A DNA stretch of 64,000 nt from Actinokineospora bangkokensis. Lineage in GTDB: Bacteria; Actinomycetota; Actinomycetes; Mycobacteriales; Pseudonocardiaceae. Position 1 is the first letter of the stretch; every line of letters starts with the position of its first letter. The DNA is taken from contig NZ_MKQR01000011.1 of assembly GCF_001940455.1 (NCBI RefSeq), positions 314,681-378,680 on the forward strand. The letters are read 5' to 3'. Shown here in pieces: positions 42,401 to 51,623 of the stretch. Under the pieces are notes generated by a model, which did not search any database, was not told where the DNA came from, and worked only from the letters and a program-made list of their open reading frames with translations. Position numbers and translations under genes: made by a program.

Positions 42401-45400
42401 AGAAGTCGGCGTCGGCGGTGAACAGGTACGACCGGCCGCTCTGCGACCGGCTCCCGGACGCCGACCCGCTGCCCGCCTGGGCGTCGGTGGCGGTGGAGCC
42501 GTTGTCGGCGCCCGGGGTGGGGGCCACGCCGAAGCCGACCGGGGTGCCCTGGCCCGCGGGCAGCGTGGTGCCGCCCAGGCCCGGGTCGTTGACCCCGCGC
42601 GTCCAGGTGACGGCGGTGGACGAGCCGTGCGAGCGGGAGTCCTCGGTCTCGCGCTCGAGGTCGACCTTGACCCCGTCCGGGCTGGCCGCGACGAACCGGA
42701 ACGAGCCGGGGCGGAACTGCGCGGTGACCTTGGCGTCGTAGAGGTTGTCGTAGGTGGTGTGCTTGCGGCTCTCCACCCGCTCGGTGCGGTAGTCGTCGCT
42801 GGTGAACATGGTGAACCCGCCGTTGTGCAGCGAACTGCCGCGGGTGAAGCCGTGCAGCACGTGCTCGCCCTGCCCGCCCGGGCGGGTGAAGTCGGAGGGC
42901 ACGGCCTTGGCCGCTTGCAGCGCGGGGGCGGTGACGGCGCCCAGCCGCGGCGGCCTGCCGCCGAGCAGGGCGTAGGCGGTGTCGCGGATCGCGCGGGTGG
43001 TGTCCTGGCCCAGCGACTCCAGCGCCCACATCGACCCGGCGCCCAGCACGCCGTTGCGGGCGGGGGTCGCGGCGACCACCTGGGTGGTCGGCGCGGTGGT
43101 GGGCTGGGTGAGGGCGGGCGAGACGGTGGTGTCCGGGGCGACGAGGTCGACCGCGCCGGGCAGCACGACCGGCGCCGCGCTGGTCCTGGTGAAGTCGATG
43201 TGGCGCACCACCGGCCCGGCGAACGCGTCGAGCGCGGGGGTTGGCCTGCGGTAGCGGGTGATGACCAGGGTGTGGTCGACCTCGTGGGTGGAGCGGCCGA
43301 CCTTGTCCACCTTGACCTGCTGGCTGGTCTTCACCCCGCCGCTGGTCGGGTCGGTGGTGGAGTTCGCCTTGCTGCCGCTGAGACCCGGCTGCACGCCGAA
43401 AGCACCGCTGGCGGCACCGGCGCTGGGGGTGACCTTCTCCGGCTTGCCGTCCGGGCCCAGCGGGGCCGCGGGCACCGGCGGTGTGGTGCTGTGGCTGCCG
43501 CCGACCAGGAGGTTCGCGCTGCCGGAGGTGGTGTCGGTGGTGGTGCGGGTGGTGGACGGGGAGGCGTAGCCGGTGGTGGCCTGGCTGTTGGGGACGACGC
43601 CGCCGCTGGGGGTGGCGGCGCGGGTCGAGGGGGCGGAGGTGATCCGGATGTCGACGACGTCCTCGAACAGCACGTCGGTGTCGGACACCGAGATCAGCGC
43701 CTCGTCGCCTGCGAGCGGGTCGCGCAGGAACACGTGCCCGCGCGGGGTGCTCAGCAGGTCGCGCACCTGCTCCAGCACGAGGTTCTGCCACTTGCCGGTG
43801 ACGCCGAGCCCGGTGAGCTGGGTCCGCACCGGGTCGAGCGCGTCCGGGTTCGGCGCGAGGGCGGTGGCGGGCGGGGTGTGCAGGGTGCTGCTGATGACGG
43901 TGGTCTGGCTCTGCGAGGTGTAGGTGCCCGGGGCGGTGAGCAGCGTCGTCGCCGGGGTGTTGGGGGTGGCGGGGGCCTCGGGCAGGGCGGCGGTCAGCTC
44001 GGCGGGCACGTCGAGGCCCTGCTGCTGGAACAGCGCGATGGCCGAGGCCACCGGCAGCTGGACCAGCGCGCCGTCGGGCTGGTCGACGACCACCGGCAGC
44101 GCGCCGAACCTGTTGGTCTTGACGGCGTTGCGGATGTTCATGTCCGCGGCGAACTCGTAGCGGGTGTCCAGCGCGATCCACGCCGTCGGGCCCTTGTACT
44201 CGTAGGCCTGCTTGCCGCCGGAGGCGAAGTCGCGGGCGAGCGTGCCGCCCCACTTCTTGCCCAGGCCCAGGTTGAGCCGCAGGCGCGCGCCCCAGCCGGT
44301 CGCGCGCTTGGGGGTGACGTCGAGGTTGAGCTCGGCTTCGACGCCCTTGGCCTTGCCCCGGGTGTTGCTGACGGCCAGGTCGCCGCTCTGGTTGCGCTGG
44401 AGGGTGCCGTTGGTGCGGATGTCGATGAGCCGGGGCGAGGAGTAGGTGGTGGTCGCGACCAGGGCGCCGTTGAAGTCGGTGGCGCGGCCCGGCTGGACCA
44501 TGTCGGCGGTCTTGGCCTGCTGCCCGCCGAGGCCGAGCGCGGCCCGGCCGCGGCTGCCGACCTCACCGAGGAAGTACCGGATCGTCTCGCCGGGGGTGCT
44601 GCCCGGCTTGGTCATCGGGGACAGCTTGTAGCGGAAGGTGGTGTTGACCCCGCCGCGGGTCTCGGTGATCTCGCGCCTGCCCCACGAGGCCCAGCTGCCG
44701 CCGCCGAAGGGCGATTCGCGCACGGTGGTCGGCCTGCCGCCGGGGGCGGGCGACAGCGCCTCGACGCTCTTGGCGAGGGCGATGTTGGCGCCCTCGGTGG
44801 TGTTGGTGGTGACCCGCACGTGCTCGACGGTGGCGAACTCGCCCAGCGTGCCGGGGGTGATCGGCCGGGCGCCCGCGGGCAGCGCGGGGGCGGCGCCGAG
44901 GTAGATGCCCTCGCGCATCGGGCTGGCGGGCAGGGCGCGCACGGCCCAGTCGAGCTTGTCCGCCGGGGCGGCCACGCGCACCGCGCCCGGCACGGTGAAC
45001 GCCTGGATCTGCGCGGCGGGCGCCGTGGTGGTGCCGGTGGCGATGGCGGTGGCGACGTCGGCGGTCGAGGGCTCGGTGAGCCGCTGGTCGACGCGGGGGC
45101 CGCCGGTCATCATGCCGCCCATGAACACCCGCTGGAACCAGTTCGGGGTGGCCACGGTGCGGTGCACCACCACCACGTCGACGGTGCCGTCGAAGCCGCG
45201 GAACTCGCCGGTGTAGCTGGTGGCGCGCGCGTCGCGGGCGGTGGTGCCCGCGTTGGTGGACCGGGAGTTCTCGTAGCCCGCGGCCACGGCAACGCGGGGG
45301 GCGCCCGCGGAGGTGGTGGGCCCGCCCTGGAACGGGCGCGGGTCGCCGTCCTGCGGCCGCGGCTTGGGCAGGTCCGCCCCCGGGGAGTCCTTGCCGACCG

Positions 45401-48400
45401 GCCGGGACTCGAACGCGACGCCGATCTTGGCCGAGCGGGTGGCGGCCAGCGCCCTGCGGTGCTGGGCGTTGTTCTGGTCCTGCACGGTGGACTTGGTCTG
45501 CGAGCTGAGCACGGTGGTCGTGGGCGGGCGGATCGAGGTGTGCACCTCGACCTGGTGCACCTGGTTGCCCTCGACCCAGGTGACCGGCTCGCCGCCGTAC
45601 ATCGAGTTGTACACCGCCTGCACGGCGTTCTTGCCCGTGAAGCGCGCCTCGACGGCCTTGGTGCCCTCGGCGCCGAGGGTGAACCCGGTGGTGATGTGGT
45701 CGGCGATCGCCTGGGCGCCCGGCACGGACTTGATGTCGTCGGTGCCCAGCAGGTACGGGCCGGTGCCCGCGCCGGTGGTGGGCTTGGCCGAGTTCGCCAG
45801 GTGCGCGGGCAGCGGCAGGCCCTGGGCCCTGGCCAGCTCGACCGGCACGCGGATGGTGCTCTCCAGGGTCCCGGTGGCGGTGTGGCTGTCGGCGGTGACC
45901 GTCACCGGCCGCTGCACCTGGTAGACCAGCTCGGTGTCGCCGACGCCGCGGTCGACGGCCTGCTCGGTGGTCTTGGTGTGGCCCGCGGTCAGCCCGCTGG
46001 CGAAGTCGACGAACGCGCCGACGAAGAAGCCCCAGCGGCTGAAGGACTTGCCGACGAACAGGCCCGCGCCCGCGTTGGCCTCCGCACCCCGGCTGGTGCC
46101 GCTGCTGCCCGCGTGCTTGGCGTTGGCGGAGGTGGCGATCGTGGTGGTGCCGATGAGGGTCACCTGCGGCTGGCCGTTGCCGCGCACGGTGACGTCGCGG
46201 CCGTCGACGTTGACCATGCGGTCGAGGTTGGTGTTGGCCTGGGAGCTGAGCAGGGTGAACACGGTGTCGCGGTCCACCGGGGCGGCGTGGGTGCCGTTGT
46301 TGAGCGCGGCGGTGACCGAGTCGGTGAGCGCGACGGGCGCCTGGGCGGCCTCGACGGTGATGGTGCCGTCCAGGCTGATCGCCGTCTGGGTGCTGGCGGG
46401 CAGGGCGACCGTCTGCGGCGCGGTGCGGGTGACGTCCGGGACGCGCAGGTCCATCCGCAGCGACACCGGGGCCGACCGCGCGCCACCGGGCAGCGCCGCG
46501 GTGATCTCCAGCGCGGTCTGCACCAGCGCGCGGTCGCCGGTGGACGCGCCTTCCTTGGCGGTGGCGGTCGAGCCCATCGTCTGCGAGCGCTTGCCGGTGG
46601 CGCCGACGTAGACGGTCGGCCGCAGCACCAGGTCCACGCCGGGGATCGGGATGGCCGAGAACAGCGGGATGCGCAGCGGCAGCGAGCTGGACACCGACTC
46701 CGACAGCGGGGTCTGCGCGTCCTGGCCGGTGGAGCGCGACGAACCGGGGGTGGCGTCCGGCCTGCCACTGACGGCGTCCTTCGTGCGGGTGTCGCCGGGG
46801 CGCAGCACGGTGCCGGTGAGCTGGACCCGCACCGGCCCGCCGGTGGTGGTGACGGTGACCTGGCCGTTGCCGTTGGCGACCGCGGCCAGGTCGTCGGCGC
46901 TGAGGCCGTCGACGGCGGTCTGCACGTCGGCCCGGGTGGCGGTGGTGCCGAGCAGGGTGGCGACAGCGGTGACCAGGGCGGCGCGCGACCCGATCGACTC
47001 CACCTCGATCCGCCCGCTCGGCGGCAGCGACGACACCAGGGTCAGGGACCGCTCGACCTCGCCCTGCTTGGCCGCCTCCTTCGCCGCGTCCTCGGCGGCC
47101 TTGGCGTCGGTGGCGCCCTGCTCGGCGGTCTCCGCGGCGGTAGTGGCGGCCAAGTCGGCGGCGACGGCGGCGTCGTGGGCGTCCTGCAGGGCCTGGGTGG
47201 GGGCGTCGAGGGCTGCCACGGCCGCCCTCGCGGCGGTCGTCGCGGCGATCACCTGGCCCTGGCCCGCGACCGCGTTGGTGCCCGCCTCCTGGAGCTTGCC
47301 GCCGGTGTAGGCGACGTCCTTGCGCAGGTCGACGATCTCGGCGTTGGTGTCGGCGAGGGACTGGGCCAGCTCGGCGCGCCGGGTCGGGTCCGGGGTCGAC
47401 GACGCGTCGAGTGCGGCGATCTGCGCGGTGAGGTCGGCGGCGGTCCGGGTGGCCTCGTTCAGCCCCCGGTTCGCGCCCTGGGACCGGGTCGTCCACCGGC
47501 GCAGCACGGCCGCGTCGTGGTCGGCCTGGGCCTGGGCGGTGTCCACGGCGGCGATGGCGTCCCTGGCGTTCTGGATGGCGGTGCGCACGGCGGTGACCGC
47601 GGTGGCGGCCCGGCCCGCCTCGGCGGCGGCGTTGGCGGTCTCCAGCATCGTGGCGGCGTGCTGGGCGCGGGCGGTGTCGAGGGCGGTGCGGGCGTTGCCC
47701 ACCTCGGTCTGCGCGGTGGTCGCGGCGGTCTGGGCGGCGGCGAGCGACGCCTCGAACGGGCGGGCGGCGGTGCGCGCGGTGTCGAGGGCGGCCCGCGCGG
47801 TGTGGTAGTTGTTGCGCGCGATCGTCCGCGTGGCCGTGGTCTGCCGGGCCCTCGCGGTCGCGTCCGTGATCCGCTGCTGCAACGCGGCCACGACCCGCTG
47901 GGCGTCGGTCAGCTCCGACAGCGCCGCCACGTCACCCGGGTTCGCGGTGACGGCCGCCTGGGCGTTGGCCACCGCGGCGTTGGCGCCGACGAGAGCGGTG
48001 TTGACCGCCGCGGTGGTGTTGTTGACCTGGCGCCGGGCCAGGTTGTCGCGCACGGCGGCGAAAACCAAGGCGGTGCGGGCGGAGGACAGCTGCCCCTGGG
48101 CGGTGTTCACCGCGGCGGTGAACGGCGCCGCGGCGGCCTGCGTGCCGAGCAGCGCACCCTGCGCGGTCCGGTTGTGCTCCTGGGCGTTGTAGTGCGCCAA
48201 CTGGGCCTGCCGCACGGCCCAGGACGAGCGCCCCGGCATCGGCGCGGAGTGCGTCTGGGCGGTCGACGCGGCGGTGACCGCTGCCTCGGCCCGGCGCGCC
48301 CTGGCGGTGAAAGTGGCGATCGAGGGCAGGGCGGTCGGGGCGGGGGTCGTGCGCAGGGTGGAGCCCGCGTGGCCCGCCACCACGTCGGGACGGGTGGGCG

Positions 48401-50885
48401 CTGCGGAGGACGACACTGCGGACGACGCCGTGGCGGTCGCGGTCGCAGGCGCGGTGCGGGTCGGCGTGGCCGGGGCCTGGGTGGCGGGGGTCGTGGCCGG
48501 GGTCTGGGTCGCGGCCGGGGTCTGGGTGGGCGTGGTGGCCGCTGCGGCGCGGGCTGCCCTGGCGATCTGGGACTTCGGGGTCTTCTTGGGACGGGCTGCG
48601 ATCGGGGCGGGCTGTGCGGTGGACGCCGCGGCGGTCGCGTTGGCCGGCGTGGTCGTGGTCGTGGTGTTGACTGTGGGCGCGGTGGGGGCCTTGGCGGACG
48701 GGGTGGTGGCGGGGGTCGAAGGGGTCGCGGTCTGGGTGGTGCTGGACTGGGTGGTGCTCGACTGGGTCGTGGTGGACTGGGCGGTGGCCGTGGTGGCCGT
48801 GGTTGTCGTTGTGGTGGTGGCGTTCGCGGGGGTGGTGGACGGTGCCGGGGCGGTGTTCGTCGGGGCTTGGGAGAGGGTCACGGGAGCGGCAGGCTTGTCT
48901 GAAGTGGACTCGGTGGAGGTGGACTGCCCGTTGCTCACCGAGGACGCCGTGGGGGTGGTGCTCGTCGTCGCCGCGCCTGGGGTGGTGGTCTGGTTGACGG
49001 CCGCCGAAGTGGTCGTCGACGGCGTGGTGTTGACCAGCTCGGAGGCGGTGTTGGGCTGGTTGACCGCCGCCGGGGAGGTCGCGGCGGGCGTGGTCTGGGT
49101 GCTGCCCGCGGGCGTGGCGGCGGGTGCGGTCGAGGTTGCCGGGGCGGTCGACTGGTTGTTGCCCAGGGGGGCCGTGCCTGCGGGGGTCGTCTGCGGCGCC
49201 GACGTGGACTGGCCGTTGCCGGGGGCCGTGGCAGCCGGGGCCGACTGGCCGTTGCCGGCGGGCGCGGAGGTGGCGGTGGACGTCGCCGCCGGCGCCGTGC
49301 CGGGCTGGTTGGTGCCCACCGGCGCCGTGCCGTTCGGCGTCGAGACCGCCGGCGTGCCGGACTGACCGGTGCCCACCGGCGCCGTGCCGCTGGGCGTCGA
49401 GTTCGCGGGGGCGCTGGACTGGTTGTTGCCTGCCGGGGTGGTCTGGGGAGGGGTGGCCGACTGCCCGGTACCCACCGGCACCGTGGTGGCCGGGGTCGAG
49501 GTCGACGGCGTGATGGGGGTCGTGGTCGGGGTGGACTGCGTGGGGGTGGACGACTGGCCGGAGCCCACCGGTGCCGGGGTGACGGGCGCCGGGGTGGGGT
49601 TGGTGGACGGGCTGGTCGTGGGGTTGGTGGTGTTCGGGTGGGTGGAACCGGAGGTCGTGGTGGTGCCCGCGGTGGTGGTGGACGGCGTCGGCGTTGAGGT
49701 GGTGGCCGTGGGGGGCTGGGCCGTGGTGGGCTGGGTGGTGGGCGGCGCGGGAGTGGGGGTCGGCGCGGGCGCCTGGGTGGTGCTGACCGTCGGCTGGGTC
49801 TGCGGGCTGGAGGTCGGCGGGGTCTGCGTGCCGGAGGTGCCCGCGACCGTGGTGCCGGTGCCGGGGGTGACGACGATCGGGGTGCTGGTCGTCGTGCTGG
49901 TGGTCGGGGGCGGGGTGGTGCCGCTGCCCGTGGAACCGGTGGTGGACCCCGTCGTCGTGGTGCCGGGGCCGGGGTTGCCCTTCTCGCCACCCGGCTTGCC
50001 GCCGCCCGCGGGCGGGGTGGCGGGTGGGGCCAGGAAGCCGCCGATGGCCGCGCCCGCGGCGCCCGCCGAGCCGGAGACCGCGCCCGAGGACGCGGCGAAC
50101 GGGTTCATCTCGAAGGTGCCCTCGGTGGCGTACTTGTAGATCGCCTCCGTCAGGGTCTCGTGCAGCGACTCCACGCCGATCTCGGCGATGGTCTTGCCGA
50201 CCACCGAGCCCGCCGCCTTGCCCACCACCGCCATGGGCAGCGACAGGGCGCCGCCGAGCGAGCCAACGGCGATCGCGCCGAGGGTGGACTTGGTGTTCCA
50301 GGTGGTGCGGGTGCCCATGCCGAACTGGATGGTCTGGGCGAGTGCGTCGATGGCGACCTGGAACAGGATGCCGAAGACCTGGGCCTGCACCGCCTTGATG
50401 AGCAGGCGCCCGAGCAGCGATTGCAGCAGGAACCGCACGATCGCCACCCGGGCGGCCAGCCACACCATGCTGGCGCCGGAGGTCCAGAACGCCATGGCGA
50501 TGGCCCACGCCATCTCCGCGATCAGGGTGATGAGCGTGATGATCGAGACGAGCTTGACGTACTCCACGTCGAGGGCCAGTTCGCGCAGGAACTTGGCCAG
50601 CTGGCGGAACTGCGCCTCGGCGTTGGCCAGGTGGCTGCCGGAGCCGCCCTCGGCGAACGGGGCCATCCGGTCGGCGAAGGCCTGCTCGGCGTCGCCGGTG
50701 AAGGTGGACCTGATGGTCGCGATGGCGCGCAGCAGCTCCGGGGTCAGCTCGCCGCTGAGCTGGGCGGCGGCCCGGTCCCACGCGTCGGCTAGGGCGCGCA
50801 GGGCGCTCTCGTCGGCGTCCGGCCACTCCTCGCCGGTCAGGACGTGGAACATGGTGCGCACTTCGTCGGAGACCATCATGCCCAT
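39486..50885 (-). CDS. giant CpnT-like T7SS effector with ART and glutamine-deamidase toxin domains
   Basis: This is a 3,799-residue protein. Order of parts: WXG100-like/CpnT N-terminal helical domain (1-100; LTGEEWPDADESALRALADAW), hydrophobic helices (about 108-280), Thr/Pro-rich linker with repeats (about 286-845), Ala-rich coiled coil (about 850-1330), and a very long beta-rich region (about 1380-3000) with repeated blocks. Near the end comes an ADP-ribosyltransferase with R3291 (YHFSRKPP), S3329 (FLSATTD) and Q3380-K-E3382, the R-S-QxE pattern of pierisin/scabin-like enzymes. Then a papain-like Tox-PL glutamine deamidase has C3525, H3606 and D3621. ATG 50885 lies 5 bp after the preceding small gene. 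It is the last gene of the eccD operon; no immunity gene follows. Confidence 0.88.
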   Translation of the reverse strand: MGMMVSDEVRTMFHVLTGEEWPDADESALRALADAWDRAAAQLSGELTPELLRAIATIRSTFTGDAEQAFADRMAPFAEGGSGSHLANAEAQFRQLAKFLRELALDVEYVKLVSIITLITLIAEMAWAIAMAFWTSGASMVWLAARVAIVRFLLQSLLGRLLIKAVQAQVFGILFQVAIDALAQTIQFGMGTRTTWNTKSTLGAIAVGSLGGALSLPMAVVGKAAGSVVGKTIAEIGVESLHETLTEAIYKYATEGTFEMNPFAASSGAVSGSAGAAGAAIGGFLAPPATPPAGGGKPGGEKGNPGPGTTTTGSTTGSTGSGTTPPPTTSTTTSTPIVVTPGTGTTVAGTSGTQTPPTSSPQTQPTVSTTQAPAPTPTPAPPTTQPTTAQPPTATTSTPTPSTTTAGTTTTSGSTHPNTTNPTTSPSTNPTPAPVTPAPVGSGQSSTPTQSTPTTTPITPSTSTPATTVPVGTGQSATPPQTTPAGNNQSSAPANSTPSGTAPVGTGQSGTPAVSTPNGTAPVGTNQPGTAPAATSTATSAPAGNGQSAPAATAPGNGQSTSAPQTTPAGTAPLGNNQSTAPATSTAPAATPAGSTQTTPAATSPAAVNQPNTASELVNTTPSTTTSAAVNQTTTPGAATTSTTPTASSVSNGQSTSTESTSDKPAAPVTLSQAPTNTAPAPSTTPANATTTTTTTATTATAQSTTTQSSTTQSSTTQTATPSTPATTPSAKAPTAPTVNTTTTTTPANATAAASTAQPAPIAARPKKTPKSQIARAARAAAATTPTQTPAATQTPATTPATQAPATPTRTAPATATATASSAVSSSAAPTRPDVVAGHAGSTLRTTPAPTALPSIATFTARARRAEAAVTAASTAQTHSAPMPGRSSWAVRQAQLAHYNAQEHNRTAQGALLGTQAAAAPFTAAVNTAQGQLSSARTALVFAAVRDNLARRQVNNTTAAVNTALVGANAAVANAQAAVTANPGDVAALSELTDAQRVVAALQQRITDATARARQTTATRTIARNNYHTARAALDTARTAARPFEASLAAAQTAATTAQTEVGNARTALDTARAQHAATMLETANAAAEAGRAATAVTAVRTAIQNARDAIAAVDTAQAQADHDAAVLRRWTTRSQGANRGLNEATRTAADLTAQIAALDASSTPDPTRRAELAQSLADTNAEIVDLRKDVAYTGGKLQEAGTNAVAGQGQVIAATTAARAAVAALDAPTQALQDAHDAAVAADLAATTAAETAEQGATDAKAAEDAAKEAAKQGEVERSLTLVSSLPPSGRIEVESIGSRAALVTAVATLLGTTATRADVQTAVDGLSADDLAAVANGNGQVTVTTTGGPVRVQLTGTVLRPGDTRTKDAVSGRPDATPGSSRSTGQDAQTPLSESVSSSLPLRIPLFSAIPIPGVDLVLRPTVYVGATGKRSQTMGSTATAKEGASTGDRALVQTALEITAALPGGARSAPVSLRMDLRVPDVTRTAPQTVALPASTQTAISLDGTITVEAAQAPVALTDSVTAALNNGTHAAPVDRDTVFTLLSSQANTNLDRMVNVDGRDVTVRGNGQPQVTLIGTTTIATSANAKHAGSSGTSRGAEANAGAGLFVGKSFSRWGFFVGAFVDFASGLTAGHTKTTEQAVDRGVGDTELVYQVQRPVTVTADSHTATGTLESTIRVPVELARAQGLPLPAHLANSAKPTTGAGTGPYLLGTDDIKSVPGAQAIADHITTGFTLGAEGTKAVEARFTGKNAVQAVYNSMYGGEPVTWVEGNQVHQVEVHTSIRPPTTTVLSSQTKSTVQDQNNAQHRRALAATRSAKIGVAFESRPVGKDSPGADLPKPRPQDGDPRPFQGGPTTSAGAPRVAVAAGYENSRSTNAGTTARDARATSYTGEFRGFDGTVDVVVVHRTVATPNWFQRVFMGGMMTGGPRVDQRLTEPSTADVATAIATGTTTAPAAQIQAFTVPGAVRVAAPADKLDWAVRALPASPMREGIYLGAAPALPAGARPITPGTLGEFATVEHVRVTTNTTEGANIALAKSVEALSPAPGGRPTTVRESPFGGGSWASWGRREITETRGGVNTTFRYKLSPMTKPGSTPGETIRYFLGEVGSRGRAALGLGGQQAKTADMVQPGRATDFNGALVATTTYSSPRLIDIRTNGTLQRNQSGDLAVSNTRGKAKGVEAELNLDVTPKRATGWGARLRLNLGLGKKWGGTLARDFASGGKQAYEYKGPTAWIALDTRYEFAADMNIRNAVKTNRFGALPVVVDQPDGALVQLPVASAIALFQQQGLDVPAELTAALPEAPATPNTPATTLLTAPGTYTSQSQTTVISSTLHTPPATALAPNPDALDPVRTQLTGLGVTGKWQNLVLEQVRDLLSTPRGHVFLRDPLAGDEALISVSDTDVLFEDVVDIRITSAPSTRAATPSGGVVPNSQATTGYASPSTTRTTTDTTSGSANLLVGGSHSTTPPVPAAPLGPDGKPEKVTPSAGAASGAFGVQPGLSGSKANSTTDPTSGGVKTSQQVKVDKVGRSTHEVDHTLVITRYRRPTPALDAFAGPVVRHIDFTRTSAAPVVLPGAVDLVAPDTTVSPALTQPTTAPTTQVVAATPARNGVLGAGSMWALESLGQDTTRAIRDTAYALLGGRPPRLGAVTAPALQAAKAVPSDFTRPGGQGEHVLHGFTRGSSLHNGGFTMFTSDDYRTERVESRKHTTYDNLYDAKVTAQFRPGSFRFVAASPDGVKVDLERETEDSRSHGSSTAVTWTRGVNDPGLGGTTLPAGQGTPVGFGVAPTPGADNGSTATDAQAGSGSASGSRSQSGRSYLFTADADFFVETRAHHSNKVAAAVGAVRDRLTGRPDGERPKVAQVHSQQDLTVRVWEADALREGLITLHDVWTHGGKAPAASTGLQVTKTGDGAVLHAAGPAPAHTPTVPATRDDTGRTLHIGPGVTQQQVTDFVESLPVEMRPVDFAITTPATTTFTAADLRQAVGGIGAPTTPSPWSATEVRAEARAADHGFGPLTPTQRHGLRTQADAIIAQTHDLTRLDNTGLTDDVTTIVALHLHRGGTPQQATTLSTDIAGGLGTQVPTTPAATTGTTTGTGTTTTTTSGPTTTTTGTGLGTSSGAVPLGGTTDTVAGHWPTPAPTTQAPAPVPAPFPAPAEYQEFTALPTTAQATDGRWEVRGDQGEPSVAWHSGAGLIGLYEPDGPSDGTFVSDRGGRLRNNTGVFQWFRGTVAGDPIGYSLDRGSSHPEVGTTTSTRPVAPDAVAIPGFETTFADQYAQWRTSGEDLYHFSRKPPTQVLAEGGLAPKGHGTTRHLLDYVNNGHRDTAFLSATTDPGAMALTQQANPDRVIPSNYDYVYVFRAPGGIDVNATLDLASPFPDQKEITFPGGVRSEFIVGYRAVLGDQPVGPIHPMPQLSPDTVGSLPATQPAPDAGTPVEAPTPAAQDSPVSAGTKRSRDDFEADEGPVTEVEPPASKPITERLVPPSAAETAALTAVVAPGTRFTDPSLWVGLVNGDRSAAGRDVNCLDSALAFHATYRGEPRVAGASATGAAPGGVGAATGAATSYAPELIGKGPLALAEVIDRVTRGGHGSDAVLIAFPATGGPGHAWNVVNHHGTVSLADPQAGTLTPATPEAITGLGRVYAIPVDPDGGFIGTTPAPVPRPQSTTPAIAAEFDRVSTAPDPDWSAYQDFLDDQRPLLDPRQQAELDLHARDVDMRRIREGVLAGTPVRLRDSLATLVPTADGLRVVGAAITAELAADLAAITSRDVIALVVGSDGEEPWGLRFPPRGRPLPVTEDEV
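49050..49575 (-). repeat. imperfect tandem GxGQS/NNQS repeats in the effector linker
   Basis: Within the Thr/Pro linker about ten units of roughly 15-25 residues share a core of G-x-[GN]-Q-[ST] or x-x-N-Q-[SPT] (GSGQS, GTGQS, GNNQS, GTNQP, GNGQS). The DNA is correspondingly repetitive but protein-coding, not CRISPR. Confidence 0.7.
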
Positions 50886-50890
50886 GGCGA

Positions 50891-51208
50891 CTACCCCTGG
50901 TTCCCCGGGACGGACGAGGTGGCCTCGTCGTCGGTGGTGCGGAAGGACTTGGCGGTGTCGAGGGTGCGCCCACCGGCGTCCCCGACCACCTCGCTGAGCA
51001 GGGCGAGGAACTTCACGCCCTGCTCGGCCCCGGGCTTGTAGCCCTGGTCGAACCGCTTGCCCATCTCCCCGGTGCCGCCCGCGTACTGGTACTGCGCGAC
51101 GGCCCCGCCCAGCTCGGCGCAGATGCGCCGGGTGAGCGCCATCAGCCCCTGGATGTCGACCCCGCCCTTGGCCAGGGCGTCGACGTCGACCCGGACGCGC
51201 TCGCTCAC
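50891..51208 (-). CDS. small ESX-type secretion substrate/partner
   Basis: This 105-residue helical protein of WXG100 size starts with VDVDALAKGGVDIQGLMALTRRICAELGGAV and continues with MGKRFDQGYKPGAEQGVKFLALLSEVVGDAGGRTLDTA. It lacks a WxG turn. Its GTG overlaps the YbaB-like gene stop as GTGA (51205-51208), and the giant effector starts 5 bp after its own stop, so the three are co-translated. It may be the heterodimer partner that delivers the effector N-terminus to the secretion machinery, as EspC/EsxA-type partners do. Confidence 0.75.
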   Translation of the reverse strand: MSERVRVDVDALAKGGVDIQGLMALTRRICAELGGAVAQYQYAGGTGEMGKRFDQGYKPGAEQGVKFLALLSEVVGDAGGRTLDTAKSFRTTDDEATSSVPGNQG

Positions 51209-51606
51209 CGGGCCCACCGCCCCGCGGTCGCGTCGTCGACGGCGGCGGCGAACATCGCGTCGAGGTCGGGGCCCGCGCCGCGCAGGGCGTCGAGGTCCAT
51301 GCCCTGCGGCAGCAGCCCGCCGACCAGGGCGGCGGTGTTCTCCGCCGCCCTGGTCTGGGCCCGGTTCACCACGTCGGTGATGCGCGCGGCGAGCTCCTTG
51401 GGGGCCAGGTCCCGCCACCGCCTGCCGGAGAGCACCAGGCCCACGAGCTTGCCCTGGCTGTCCACGGTGGCCTCGACCAGGCGGTCCTCGCTGGTGGCGC
51501 TGGCCCGCACGGCCCGCAGGTCGGCCATCGTCCGCTCCAGCCTGGCCTGCTGCTCGCGCAGCTGGGCCACGGCGGCGGCCATCTCGTTGTGCAGCGGGGT
51601 GGACAT
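51205..51606 (-). CDS. YbaB/EbfC-family protein (EspL-like)
   Basis: This 133-residue protein has a long N-terminal coiled coil (MAAAVAQLREQQARLERTMADLRAV) and the YbaB core VEATVDSQGKLVGLVLSGRRWRDLAPKELAARITDVVNRAQ. In mycobacterial ESX-1 loci a YbaB-like protein, EspL, acts as a chaperone-like factor for Esp substrates; position here between two substrates suggests the same. DNA binding of the canonical YbaB type is less likely in this setting. ATG 51606 lies 18 bp from the preceding large substrate gene. Confidence 0.85.
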   Translation of the reverse strand: MSTPLHNEMAAAVAQLREQQARLERTMADLRAVRASATSEDRLVEATVDSQGKLVGLVLSGRRWRDLAPKELAARITDVVNRAQTRAAENTAALVGGLLPQGMDLDALRGAGPDLDAMFAAAVDDATAGRWAR

Positions 51607-51623
51607 GGTGCTCCTCCTCGGTC

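Noticed and set aside
39756..48902. A 3,048-codon open frame on the plus strand opposite the giant effector
   Set aside because: It is a mirror of the GC-rich codon bias of the real gene: composition is dominated by Gly/Arg/Val/Ala, with no recognisable domain, and the minus-strand frame has clear toxin and WXG-like domains.
48350..50030. Repetitive DNA that could be mistaken for a CRISPR array
   Set aside because: Repeats are imperfect, in frame and encode a Thr/Pro-rich linker; there are no identical repeats with unique spacers and no cas genes.
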